Part shown: positions 1 to 10,873 of the stretch, piece after piece
Numbering within the stretch: the stretch's first letter is position 1
How the letters are laid out: each line of letters begins with the position of its first letter
Origin: Halicephalobus mephisto
Lineage: Eukaryota; Nematoda; Chromadorea; Rhabditida; Panagrolaimidae
DNA: 64,000 nucleotides
NCBI GenBank assembly: GCA_009193035.1
Contig: SWDT01000009.1
Span: 310,001-374,000, forward strand
Direction: 5' to 3'
The notes under the pieces: generated by a model
Database searches by the model: none
What the model saw: the letters and a program-made list of their open reading frames with translations, nothing else
What the model was told of the DNA's origin: nothing
Position numbers and translations under genes: made by a program

Positions 1-143
1 TTTTATGAAATTTTAGAATTTTGTTGAAACTGCAAAATTCGACGGAAATTTTTGAAACATCTAAAATCAAAATTCTGAAAATTCGCTCCAAAGTGATTTT
101 CTAATAATGTATATTTTGAAATTTTATATCGTATTATCTTTAG

Positions 144-691
144 ATCAAAGGAACTTTCAACACGAAACTACGTCCGACGGTGAAGAACCCATTTAGTGCG
201 GGTAATTTCTGCAAAAATATTTATTACGGTTTATGTGGACCAGAACCCCCGAGGTTAGTTTTCTAAAATTAAAATTTCCTAATAAATATTTCAGTTTAAT
301 CGATCGGAGAGGAGTAATCCAGCCAGATGTGTTGGTAACTATCGACGCTGAAACCCTTCAACGGATAACGGCAGCTACTTCCATCAGAAATACAGCTTCG
401 GAATTGATGGAGATTTCGTTGCAAGATGGGACTCCGGAGTCGACTGCTGATCGTCGTTTAAACTCCCAGATTCGAACAGAGACAATAGAGGACGAAACGG
501 AGGAACCGGAAGTTGGGGACACTGAGTGCATGCCACGGCATTCCTTCGTGACACTGCCCACTACACACTGTAACAATGGAACTGCTCAAACGGCCAAAGA
601 AATTTATGTAAAAGATAGCGATGATCTGGCAAACAAAACGGGGAATTCAATTCCAATGCAGAATCTTGGCCGAAGGGTTAGTAATGGTTGA
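144..691 (+). CDS. DHHC palmitoyltransferase, ZDHHC9/14/18 type, C-terminal part
   Basis: This is the 3' end of a membrane S-palmitoyltransferase, which attaches palmitate to cysteines of target proteins at the Golgi or plasma membrane. Two exons are visible, 144-253 and 295-691, joined in phase across a 41-nt intron (GTTAGT...TTTCAG). The start and the DHHC core lie left of the window. The first exon reads KNPFSAGNFCKN...LCGPEPPS and continues into LIDRRGVIQPD. That block follows the last membrane helix and TTxE motif in the ZDHHC9/14/18 subfamily (family knowledge). The remaining ~130 residues are a polar, acidic, disordered cytosolic tail with no recognised motif. The gene ends 30 bp from the end of the opposing gene at 721-1863. 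Sure of the family, not of the exact orthologue. Confidence 0.85.
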
Positions 692-720
692 ATCGGGTAA
701 AGTCCCAGTACATCTTGTGT

Positions 721-1863
721 CTAGCGAGTTTGGATTTTCCGATGAATTGCATTAACTGTGGTGACATTCTCCTTCAACTGTCTCAGCTGCCTCAATATCC
801 TTACGTCCTTATCTTCAACACGTCTCGGGGATTCATACAAGTATCTTGGTCTAAAAGGTATTTCAGTAAATTATTGAATTGTAATAAACTAACGGTTGAT
901 GAGTCATATGTTCAGCACACGAGCATTGATATACAGTTGTGTAGTAGCATCGTCGTGATGCATCATTTCTGGAATGTCTTCTGTTCGAAACAGAATGGCT
1001 CCCACGACGGTGGTTGGAATGGTGGTCGCGTCCAGTACTGTCTGAATGATAGTAGTTCCTTGGTTCATCTTCGAGTTGATGACATCCATTGCCGTATCCA
1101 AAAGGTCCAGGAGAGATCCGGTGGTGAGATACGGCTGCTCTGTTTTCCTCAACTCTGGGTTTTGAAAAATTTTCGCTTGTTGGAAGTGGCGTGGATCGAC
1201 GACTGGAAATATTGTTCTCATTTTATTATAAAAAGCCAGAGCAGGTATTTTTATGGAATTGTTTCTTGGAAAATCCCCAGAAACTAAAGTAGTTCGAAAT
1301 TCGGACTTGAAGAAATAGTGATTTTGTGATCTCACAGGATTTAAAATTCATTTTTCAGAACTATATTTTGCCTGAGTTTGGGTTGTGATATATAGGATAT
1401 AAAGTTTTGTTTAGTGATGAGGGTTACAGGTTATATATGGAGTTTTTAATGTCCCAGAAAAGCACATCAAAATACCCCCAACGAATATGGGTTCATTTGC
1501 CTGTTTAAATAAAAAATTGACTTACATTGCGGTATTGGCCAAATCCATAAAATCATTAGCAAACTCCTGCAGTGTTTTTCCCACACGTCTCTTGTCAGGC
1601 GATCCTTTGAGCCAGACCCTCACGAAAGAAGATTCGCCTTCGAACACGTCGTCTACGGTGGATTTAGTCTTGGCTTGACTAGCTTCTACGTCGTTGAGGA
1701 ATCTTTCCATCCGATCAGAATGGTCTTGTCCAGAGCCCAATCCGGAATCTCCCGCGGCAGAATTGTGGATTTTTACTTTCGAGGAGTTCTTTGGATCGAT
1801 AGGAGACGGCTCACGTGTCAATTCGGGGTTAGATCCATTATATCTGCCGTTATGAGGTGGCAT
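721..1863 (-). CDS. Unrecognised 258-residue protein with basic middle and C-terminal helix
   Basis: Three exons fit in phase: 1863-1526, 1202-894 and 850-721. The introns have donors GTAAG and GTTAGT and acceptors TTTCCAG and TTTTAG. The ATG lies 10 nt after an acceptor (TTTATAG), probably a trans-splice site. I do not recognise the family. Residues 1-112 are polar and Ser/Asp-rich, ending in a possibly folded stretch (FVRVWLKGSPDKRRVGKTLQ...). The middle is rich in His, Arg, Ser and Tyr. The last ~35 residues (RRVEDKDVRILRQLRQLKEN...) look like an amphipathic helix or coiled coil. A different frame over 904-1335 is also open, but it cannot be joined in phase to both neighbouring exons. The pattern suggests a disordered, perhaps nucleic-acid-associated protein, which is only a guess. 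It converges on the palmitoyltransferase gene. Confidence 0.65.
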
Positions 1864-2344
1864 TGCAACCTATAAATGATAAATGGTGTCACAAAAACGG
1901 AGAAACGAAGATTTATAAAAACAAAGCACGCGAAGGACGATTTTCGAACCGCAGCTGGCCGCGCGTCCTGAACGTAAATGAAAGCCCGGTCCCGAAGCGA
2001 ATACAGTAGGACTGGCTGTCGTTTCGTTTTGGACGTTTTCCGTCGCTTATTTCGTCCGTCAGGTTCGTTATTTTCCACCTCAATTACTCTTCCTACTTCA
2101 TTATTTCAGTAAAAACAAACTTTTAGAGCTCTTTCCACATGTACCTACGATAAAATTACCCTTGTTTATCTCGTTTTTAGCCATATATCATCACTTTTTC
2201 CCTTCCGATTCTTTTCATATATCGACATGTTCTCTATTTCTTTTATGAATTGTTCCTTTCCCCGTTAATATTTGTGCCCAACGTATCCTTCGTGTTATAC
2301 TCGAATGAACACTTTATGATCATATTATTTTAGGTAGTTCAAAC
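1864..2344. promoter_or_regulatory. Divergent 5' region between the unknown gene and rpl-32
   Basis: Both flanking genes read outward from this 480-bp stretch. It is less AT-rich than the repeats. It holds a minus-strand acceptor (TTTATAG) 10 nt before the ATG at 1863 and a plus-strand acceptor (ATTTTAG, ending about 2333) 11 nt before the rpl-32 ATG. Both are likely spliced-leader sites. A minus-strand open frame (2078-1818, basic N-terminus) exists but lies upstream of the acceptor, so it is more likely outron. No TATA box is evident. Confidence 0.45.
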
Positions 2345-2749
2345 ATGGTTCTCGTTGCTGGGAGACGTGTGAAGATCGTTAAGAAGCATACTGGTCGCTT
2401 CGCTCGCCATGAATCCGACCGTTACGTCCGTGTCAAGCCAAACTGGCGCAAACCCAAGGGTATCGATAACTGTGTCCGCAGACGTTTCAGAGGAAAGCGT
2501 TTGATGCCCAAGATCGGCTACGGAAGTGCCAAGCTTACTCGCCATGCTCTTCCCAATGGATTCCGCAAGGTTACCGTCAACAATGTCCGTGAACTCGAAG
2601 TTCTGTTGATGCAGAATCATAAGTTTGCTGCCGAAATCGCTCATGGTGTTTCCAGCAGGAAGCGTAAGGACATCGTCGAGCGTGCTGCTCAGCTTCGCAT
2701 CAAGGTGATCAACGGAAATGCTCGTCTTCGTACTGAGGAAGTCGCATAA
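2345..2749 (+). CDS. rpl-32: 60S ribosomal protein L32 (eL32)
   Basis: Complete, intronless 134-residue eL32, a structural protein of the large cytosolic ribosomal subunit. The start [19 protein letters not shown] and the family signature [18 protein letters not shown] are unmistakable, and the length equals the usual 134-135 residues. Base composition is far more GC-rich and codon use far more uniform than the surroundings (many AAG, CGT, GTC), as expected for very highly expressed genes. A strong acceptor 11 nt upstream of the ATG suggests trans-splicing. A polyadenylation signal follows 33 nt after the stop. No oddities. Confidence 0.98.
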   Translation: MVLVAGRRVKIVKKHTGRFARHESDRYVRVKPNWRKPKGIDNCVRRRFRGKRLMPKIGYGSAKLTRHALPNGFRKVTVNNVRELEVLLMQNHKFAAEIAHGVSSRKRKDIVERAAQLRIKVINGNARLRTEEVA

Positions 2750-2781
2750 ACTGTTTTTGTTTTTTTGGTATTGTTGAATTG

Positions 2782-2787
2782 AATAAA
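2782..2787 (+). terminator. AATAAA polyadenylation signal of rpl-32
   Basis: A canonical AATAAA lies 33 nt after the rpl-32 stop, preceded by a T-rich 3' UTR. Confidence 0.7.
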
Positions 2788-2789
2788 AC

Positions 2790-3093
2790 TATTATTCGAC
2801 GATTTTACTGAGATCGAGTTATCTTTGAATGGTTTGTCTTTGCAGAGCTTCTTGACATCTTCCTTCAAGAAGAGCATTTGCATTCTTCTCTTGAACATCT
2901 CGAGGGGACATTCGATCATGGATTCTGTGATGGTTTCCATTTCAAGCTTGTGTCGCCAGCAGAGAGATTTGACATAGTTGGAGTTATCATGTCAGAGTTC
3001 AAAAGCTACAATAAAACTAAATCCTGGGGCTGCATGTCCAACCACAGTGATCTTCAGTCCTAAAGCTCTCAAAATGGTGTCTTTCGACCGTAA
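2790..3093 (-). pseudogene. TMEM242-like reading frame with an in-frame TGA
   Basis: On the minus strand one frame reads ...DTILRALGLKITVVGHAAPG and FSFIVAFEL, then TGA (2992-2994), then in the same frame a stretch containing ESMIECPLEMFKRRMQMLFL. The LRALG...F.FIV...L block followed by a [FL]..F+.+MQ..F block resembles the small mitochondrial inner-membrane protein TMEM242, by memory of the family and not by alignment. Either this is a decayed copy, or the TGA lies in an intron whose donor I cannot place (GTAGCT and GTTTTA are candidates but do not fit phase cleanly), or it is a base error. The frame's 3' end runs into the rpl-32 3' UTR, so the true stop is unresolved. Upstream exons were not found. 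Confidence 0.3.
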
Positions 3094-3747
3094 TTTTCTT
3101 CAAAATAGTTACATCAGAATCTAATTTTACTGAGAGATGAAGTTCAATTTAAAAAGAAGTTTCAAATCGAATTTTGAATCGATTCCGAACTAGTTTGAGT
3201 TCGAAAATTTTCAAAAATCGACAATTCTGATTTCGAAATTTCAAACTAAACTTTAAACCAGTTTCAACTTTGAAAATTTCCAAAAACGGACAACTTTGGT
3301 CATTGCCGAATATCGTTATTTTAATCTCATAAATTTCAACATTTTTCAATATTTTTTAATATTTTTCAATATTTTCGAAAAAGAATATATTTTTATTTAA
3401 AATATTCAAAAATAATATTTATTTACACTAAAAGAAGAAATTAAAAATTTCGAAATAAAAATAAGGTTATTATGGTTAGTGATTGACACAGGACGTGAAC
3501 TAGTTCCTGCCGCGATCATCCCTGGAGTTACGGTAGAACAGCGTTTGTTGTTTCACGGAGCTGGTTGTTTCAAAGAATTATTATCATTATTATTATTATT
3601 ATCATTATTATTATTTATTTATTTTTTTTTTTAAACTGTTTTTTGTTTTTAATTGTTCTTTTGGATTTTGTATACCGTTTGGCATAGGAAAGTTCAAAAA
3701 ATGAACTTCCAAAGACTTGGCCTATACCGCAGCAGTAGTTAATAACG
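3094..3747. other. AT-rich spacer with a TTATTA microsatellite and a small unique island
   Basis: Bases 3140-3420 hold short degenerate repeats of TTCGAAATT type and AT-rich filler. 3475-3565 is a non-repetitive, GC-balanced island; its minus strand has an open frame ending KQQTLFYRNSRDDRGRN then TAG at 3500, but no exon to join it to. About 3577-3625 is an ATT/ATC trinucleotide microsatellite running into a T tract. 3690-3747 is the probable 3' UTR of the GTPase gene. No gene is supported. Confidence 0.5.
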
Positions 3748-6700
3748 TCATATTAGTTTTTTCAATAATTCCATATCCTTCTGCAAATCGGATTCACTTT
3801 TGTATGGTTCTGGTTTCGTGGAAGCTGTAGATAAATGTTGATAGAGAGCTCCTGCCTCCAATGGCAATCCTTTATCATATACGTGTTTGAATAACTTGAG
3901 GATTTTCGGAAGCCAGGACTGTATCTGCTGATTGTTGTTAGATAATTCATTTTCCAACTTAGCAGCTAATTTTATTGCTTGATTCATTAAGATTATTTCT
4001 TCTGTTTTGACCGGAGTTATTTTCTGAATTTCGTCAAAGAAAGTTTTAACGTTTTTGGCAGTTTCTTCCCAGTAGTACTCGAAGGTGTCTTCTTTTCTGT
4101 TCTGACTGTAGATGATTCCTTGTTTCGTGGTGATGAGGTACTTGAATCCGTCAGAGTCAACGGCACAGGAGTTTTCTGGAGTCATTTCGAATTCGATTCT
4201 GTTTTTTTTGAAGAATTCCTTAAGAGGATTCGTGATGTCTCCGATGCCGAAGAAAGTGCCGCTGGCGAAGGTGAAAAAGAAGAATATGTTGGTATTGATT
4301 ATCTTCCTGGGGAAAAGTGAAAAAAGTTGCTTCAAAGCCAATTCAAGTTCAGGACCAAGTCTGCTTTCGTTTGACTTCAGAACGATGCAGACAGCGTGGA
4401 TTTCTTTTAATTTTTCTACTTCCTTCCTGATTAGTTCGAGGTTGAAGTTGTCCTGTTCCATTCCTCGAGAATCATGCAAACCAGGAGTGTCCAAAACTTG
4501 AACCAAGTTGTTTCCGAATTCGAAAGAGTGAAGTTTAGGCTTCTGAGTCACGGACTGTCCTATGTTGTTGAAATTCTCGTTTTTTTCCATTTGCCCTTCC
4601 GTGACTTTAATCGAAGACCTATCCTTGGAGTATACGATGAATTCCACGGGGATACAGAGGTCCAGTTTATTATTCTTGGCGTCGTCAAATTCCGGATAAG
4701 AAAAGTAATTCGAAAGTCCGCTGATTAATGTCGATTTTCCTGCTCCAGATTCTCCGAGGAAAATTACGTTTATTATTTTCGAATGTTTCTCAATTAGTGG
4801 TGGTGGATTCGAATCTTTATGCTTTTTCCAATCAGAAGAATCTTTGGTATTTGTGGAAATTCTTTTTTCTCCTCGTGCACCATGTTTACGAGTATCCGGA
4901 ACTTTATTTTCTAGGTTTTCTGTAGTAATTTTAGTTATTATTTCCAACGTCGAAGGTGTGCCATTAAATTTTTGCCTCTCGAGTTTATATCGAGGATCGC
5001 CTAAGATGCTTTGTTTTTCAGGCTTCACACCTACTTTTTCCTCATTTTTTTTCACAATAGGAGAATCGGTAGCTTTTGATGGATTTCTCACTTGAGACGT
5101 CTGAACGTCCGAAATACCAGATCTTCCATCACTGGGCCGTTGAGGATTCGAGGAGGCAGAAAAATCATTCCTTCCACTATTTGACTTTTCAGCAGTTGGA
5201 AATTCCGATATTTGTTGTTTTGGATAATCTTTTTCTGATTTCTGATTGTAGTAAATTGGATTGTCAGAATTTGGAGGATTTACATTTTCCTGATTTGTTG
5301 TTCGATCATATGTTGATGGAAATGTGGAGGATTTTTGTTGATTCTCATGAGTTTGCCTAGGATTGTAGTCTTGAATAATGTTCTGTTGAGGATTTAATTG
5401 AGCAGGGGGATATCCTTTTTGTCCATGTATTATGTCGTCGGAGATTGTCGAAAATCCCAATTGTATTTGCGAATTTACGGTATTTTCAGTTTTTTGATTA
5501 TTGTAAATTCGATAATCATACGGTTGAGGATTTACATTTTCCTGATTTGTTGTTCGATCATATGTTGATGGAAATGTGGATATCTGAGAATCATTGTAAA
5601 TTGAACTTAATCTCCAATTACCGTAACTTCGATCAATGTTCTCTTGAGAATTTAAGGAAGCATGATAACTTCCATCTTGTCGATTTGTTCTTTGAGCAGA
5701 TGTTGCCGGAAGTGTTAAAGATTTCGATTGATTATTATAAGACTGGTTAAATTCCCAACTATCGTCATTTGGACGGATGTTCTTTTGAGAATCTAATTCA
5801 ACAGGAACATGTTCTTTTTGTCTATTTGTTGTTTCATTAGTTTTCGTCGATACATATGGATTCGCGTGATTACTAGATTCTTGGTTGTTGTAGAATTGAC
5901 TATCATGTGGTTGACGAGTTGAATGAGAAGGAAAATTTCCATTTCCTCTTCCTGTCGTTCCACCAGGTACTGTTTGAATGTTTGAAATTATCCTCCTATC
6001 GATCTTCATTAACTCATTCAAAATACTTTTCATTACCAATTTGAGATTGTTATCCGGCCAGTAATCATCAGTTTCGTGTTCTTGACATAATGTTAGATAT
6101 CTCATAAATACATCCCTGAAGTTTTGTAGATCATTTGCCATCAAAATAACATTCTTTATGTTGTTGTTTATGTATTTAGTCATATTATTCAGTTGGTTAT
6201 AACAATCATTAATGTTCTGAATTTCTCGAAATCTCGTTTCGCCGTATTTAGTGGTCAATTGATACACCATTTCAAACATCCAGTAATCTTCGTATTTTTT
6301 TGTTCCTTTGTTCAAATGAATTTGAAGCGGCATCCCAGGAAGATCAGATGTTACATATCCGGACATTAAATCAATCACGTCATTCATGGATTGTATACGA
6401 TTATGGATTTGTCCGTTACACATCATCCGACAACGGATATCTTGGTTTAGACGTTGTGTTATCTTTCCTGATAGAATCTTTTGAAGTTTTCGCTGGATCT
6501 ACAATTAATTATTTTCTATTATTTTTGCAAAATGATTCCAACCTTTTTTACATTACCATTATAACCAGGAAATGCAATAATAATCTGGTATCCGTAGTCA
6601 ACCTGATTTATTTGATGAGTTACTTCATTATATATTCTTTGTTGTGGTAGTTTTATTTCCCCCTTGATTAACTGGATAAAAAATAAAGGAGTTCCTATCG

Positions 6701-7001
6701 GAAATTGGGAACAAAACTGAATCATCGCTTTGAAATATGAATCTTCAGTTTTCCATAGACTGATGGCCGTAATCGGGTCCACTTGAAGTCCCTTTAAATA
6801 ATAAAAACAACCTCGATGTTCTGCAATTTTGTTTTTCACTTTGTACCTTGGATGAACATTAGTCGGATTTACTTCATGAGGTTGGTAGTTCTTCACCACA
6901 TTGGACTTGAAAGAATTAAATCCGATGACGTCATTCATGCTTGTTCCGAATATTGGGACCGTTTTGGTCGAATTTTCCTTGGAGAACATACATGAGAACA
7001 T
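3748..7001 (-). CDS. AIG1/GIMAP-like GTPase, paralogue 1, with long Asn/Gln-rich linker
   Basis: Two exons, 7001-6543 and 6498-3748 (intron GTTGGA...TTGTAG, phase 0), give 1069 residues. The P-loop GTPase lies near residues 725-960: G1 GESGAGKST at about 735, switch threonine in GQSVTQKP, G3 DTPGLHDSRG, then CIVLKSNESRLGPELE and a strand NIFFFFTFASGTFFG. At the G4-like position the two paralogues have THC; here it is TFA. The N-terminal ~320 residues form a separate domain of unknown function (contains IIIAFPGYNG). About 350 residues of Asn/Gln/Ser/Tyr-rich linker follow, including a duplicated STFPSTYDRTTNQENVNP block. After the G domain is a short helical tail. AIG1-type GTPases bind membranes and act in defence in plants and vertebrates (family knowledge); function here is unknown. 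An acceptor (GTTTAG) sits 6 nt upstream of the ATG. Confidence 0.8.
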
Positions 7002-7169
7002 TGTACGCTAAACAATTATTTCGAAATTATTTAAAAAATTGAAATATTACATGGTTAAAACCAGAATGGAAATTAATTAAAACATTTTATTTTGTCTGAA
7101 ATGCTTTAAAATATTTGTAACTATGGACATGACATTGAAAGTAAAAGTAATAGCAGTGTTGAAATCTGG

Positions 7170-7725
7170 CAAAATATCCGCACAAAAAAGCGTAACTTTT
7201 GGTCCTGTAACAATTTTTAAATGTGACACAATCGTCACATTTTTGTGAATATCTGGTATTTGTAGTAAAAATTGAAACATAATAGTGACGAAAGTTTAAA
7301 AATAATAATGACGATTTGAATTTGTTACTGTTCCAAAAGTTACACTTTTTTGTATATCATAATTAATTTAAAAAAGAATTAACCTTACACTAAAAACCAA
7401 AACTTTTGGTCCTGTAACAATTTTGAAATGTGACATAATCGTCACATTTTTATGAATATCTGGTATTTGTAGTAAAAATTGAAACATAATAATGACGATT
7501 TGAATCTGTTACTGTGCCGAAAGTTACGCTTTTTTGTATATCATAATTAATTTTTAAGAAATTAACTTTACACTAAAAACCATAACTTTTGGTCCTGTAA
7601 CAATTTTGAAATATGACATAATCGTCACATTTTTGTGAATATCTGGTATTTGTGATAAAAATTGAAACATAATTGTGATGATTTCCATCTGTTACTGGAT
7701 TAAAAATTACACTTTTTTGTGTGTA
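7170..7725. mobile_element. Three tandem copies of a MITE-like element with inverted ends
   Basis: Copies at about 7181-7355, 7395-7545 and 7585-7725 share a ~150-170 bp consensus. The left end is AAAAAGYGTAACTTTTGG(T)C and the right end is its near inverse (CCRAAAGTTACRCTTTTTT). The interior carries a second palindrome around AATGTGACANAATCGTCACATTT. A more diverged copy lies at 40905-41053. No transposase is present, so the element is non-autonomous. The third copy overlaps the 3' end of the GTPase gene at 7700-10714. Confidence 0.7.
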
Positions 7726-10714
7726 ATGTTGTTGTACTTTGAGTTTTGTCGGTATTAAATCCTGAAGTGTCATCGTTATTATTAATATTATTTTTTAAAT
7801 TTTTATTCTTACACATTTTCAAAATTTGTTTTTCTTCTTCCTTAGTTAATGAATTGACGTCATTTTTCAGATCCGGAAATTTGGCAAGTACCCTCAGGGC
7901 TTCGTCGAAATCTATATTTTCAATCGGTTTTTCTTTTTTTAAATTTTTAATAAAATCTTTAAACGAAGCACAAAAAACGGACATGGTTTCTTTGGCGATT
8001 TTATTAAGTACTGTAACGGAAGATTCTTTCGGAATCAGATGCGGTTCTTTCATCAGAATTTTTACTAATTTCGCTCCTATTAAATTCAAAAAATAAGTTT
8101 TTGTAATTTCGGATCCACTGATGGGCTTTACTTTTTTGACTTCTTTGAGGAAATCCCGGATGTTCTGACCCGATTCTTCCCATATTTCCCGCAAATTTTC
8201 GATATTTTTCCTGTAATTTGGATTATTTTGCATCACGAGCAAATTATTAAAAGCCTTGTTTTCGACACAAACGATTCTGTTTTCTTTGAATTCAAGAAGA
8301 ACATCGTTACTTTGGTTGAATTTTTCGGAAAAAATCTTCAGTGGATTCAGGGCATCTCCGACACCTCCGAAGGTGCCTCCGCAGTGGGTGAATATGTAGA
8401 ATAAATTAGAAACAGCGGATGAAGGGAAAAGGGACAGTAATCCCCTGAGGCAGTTTTCCAATTCTGGACCGAGTTTAGATTCGTTCGACTTCAACACGAC
8501 GCAGATGCCGTGGAGTTCCTCGAGTTGTTGGATCTCGTTCCTGATCAAGTTTAAGTTGATTTTGTCTTGATCTGGTCCTCTTGAATCTATCAACCCAGGA
8601 GTGTCGATTATGTTGAATTCGTCATTATTGAACTTGAACGAATATTTTCGAGGTTTTTGAGTCGTCGATTGACCAATGTTGTTGAAGTTTTCGTTTTCAT
8701 CAGGATCTCCAACTTTGATTTCATGAGTCTCCATTGTTCCGTCCTCTTTTTTGGAGAACAAAGTGATTACTGTCGGCATGATGATTTTTAGGTTGTTAGC
8801 ATTATCAAATTGAGGAAACTCTTGGTAATTTGGAATACTGTTTATCAATGTCGATTTCCCCACTCCACTGGCTCCGATGAAAAGGATATTGTACGTCCGA
8901 GATTGGGTTATTTGTCGTTTCGGAGGTAGAGGAGGTTTTTGATTATGATTTGGTTTATCACTCGAGGTTGATGGATTTGCACTAGTTGGAGTTCGAAGTG
9001 GTGAAACTGAAATTGCTGAATTTGATATATTTGAAACAGCCGAAGTTGGTGAAGTTGAAACAGCCGAAGTTGATATATTTGAAACAGCCGAAGTTGGTAA
9101 AGTTGAAACTACTGAAGTTGATATATTTGAAATACCCGAAGTTGGGAAGGATGAAGTCGATGTTGATATATTCGAATTTGGTGAAAGTGGGGTTGAAGGT
9201 GAAATATTTACTTCTTTTTTTGTATTTTTCCATTGTGAAAAACAACAAAATTCAATATCTTTAATAGAAGCAACTTTACAAGCACATATCCGTATTTTAT
9301 TTCCAGGAAGAAATTCGATCGCTTCTCTACAGTTTTCACAAATCCAATATGTTATCATCGAACACCACTGACATTGACATAGTTTTCCTAATTTATTTGG
9401 TTTCGCTTTCCCAATCCAGCCTCCGATATCTGATTTTCTGTTTTTATCTTCCATAATAACGACGGGATGTTCGGATGTTTCTTTTCTTAGATCCAAAAAC
9501 CATTGAAAAACTCTATCTTTTTCAGAATAAGCATTGGCCAAGTATTCAAAGTTAGTAGGAGTAACAAGGATTTTCACATTACTTTGGATAAAATTCATCA
9601 CTTGAGTGTAATTTGAATCATTTAATTCAATTATATATTTATTGTTTTGTTTTGTTAACGGAAATAATTTCATCTTACTGTAGATAATATAAAAATCTCT
9701 TGTGATGAAGAAATTGATGGGTAAATTGTACTCGATTGACTTTTTCAAATACAATATAAATAAATTATAAAATACAGAAAGATCAGAATAAAGAACAGCG
9801 AATCTTGCGGCGCAATAAGGAGGTTTTTCATCTAATTTTATTTTGTGTTCATTTATCCTTTTTGAATATTCAACCACTGATTCAAAAAGATCATCGTAAT
9901 TGTCTTCTTTGATCAAATTCAGAAATAATGGTTGTTTTGATTTAATTATATTAATTGCTTTTTTGAGATAATACATGATTTTAACATCAAATACGGTTTC
10001 AGTAGAAATATTATTAACCGTTTTTTCTAATTTAATTAACACTGGAAATAAATTTGGTTTTTTCATTATTGAATTAATTGTATTATGTAATTCATTATAA
10101 GAAATATCCTTGGATTCGTCGAAATCGACCTTAATACGACATTCAGAAGGCGTCTTACCATTCCACAAATCATATTCACGAAAATTATCCATCAAAAATT
10201 TTGCAAATTTTTTTGTATCAATTTTTTTGTCGTGTTTAAAAATAAGAAAAATTTGATTTCCGAAATAAATTTTCGACACTTTATGAGTTATTCGTGGATT
10301 TTTTTCGATCGGCAATTGTGGATTTCTTTCATTTTTGAAGATAACCATGTTACAAAAAATATAATTTTCTCGTGCTTGTTCGTAGAAGAATTTCCATATT
10401 TCGTCAATTTTGGATTCTGGAGTGATAAATAATTTCAACTGAAATTAAATTATTTTGAAATTAATTAAAACATTCATTAAATTAACCATTTCTCGAGGAG
10501 ACAAATTTAAAACTTCGAGAATATCGTCGAAAATCGAAGTTTTTGAATTAATTTGTTTGATTCCAATAAAATTCACAATAGGTTGTTGAAATGGATATAC
10601 ATCTTGATTTTTAAGAGCTTTATAAGTTACGAAATCAAGGCTATTTTCGCAATATCCGATAACCGATGAACAATCCCTACCAAAGATCTGCTTAAATCTT
10701 TTTTTTTCTTCCAT
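7700..10714 (-). CDS. AIG1/GIMAP-like GTPase, paralogue 2, with Cys-rich cluster
   Basis: Exons 10714-10487 and 10438-7700 join in phase 0 (GTTAAT...TTTCAG) to give 988 residues. Residues 1-420 are a large unrecognised N-terminal region. At about 425-465 is a Cys-rich cluster (LCQCQWCSM...CENCREA...CACK...FCCF) that probably binds zinc. A Ser/Thr repeat (ISTSAVSTSPTSAVSN) fills about 492-555, then a KPPLPPKR linker. The GTPase follows: P-loop GASGVGKST near 598, GQSTTQKP, DTPGLIDSRG, VVLKSNESKLGPELE and a strand ending FTHCGGTFGG. The nucleotide-binding motifs match paralogue 1 closely. The last codons (HTKKCNF, stop) come from a MITE end. The ATG lies 13 nt after a TTTTTAG acceptor and 160 nt downstream of the next gene's stop, which is operon-like spacing. 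Confidence 0.8.
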
Positions 10715-10873
10715 CGACCACGTTTTCCTAAAAAATTATTAATTTTTACACAAGTAATCGATATTCAACTGCCATAAACAGCAAAAAATAAAAAATTACG
10801 GTTTTCAAATCATATGTTTTACTTAATAAATCCGAACTAAATTAAAATTTCAAAATTATTAAATTTTTTAAGT

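Noticed and set aside
688..1287. 199-codon plus-strand ORF
   Set aside because: It is antisense to the three-exon gene and has no acceptor or homology.
904..1335. 143-codon minus-strand ORF with a plausible protein
   Set aside because: It can be joined to the upstream exon only through a weak acceptor, and not to the downstream exon. The overlapping frame splices in phase on both sides with strong signals.
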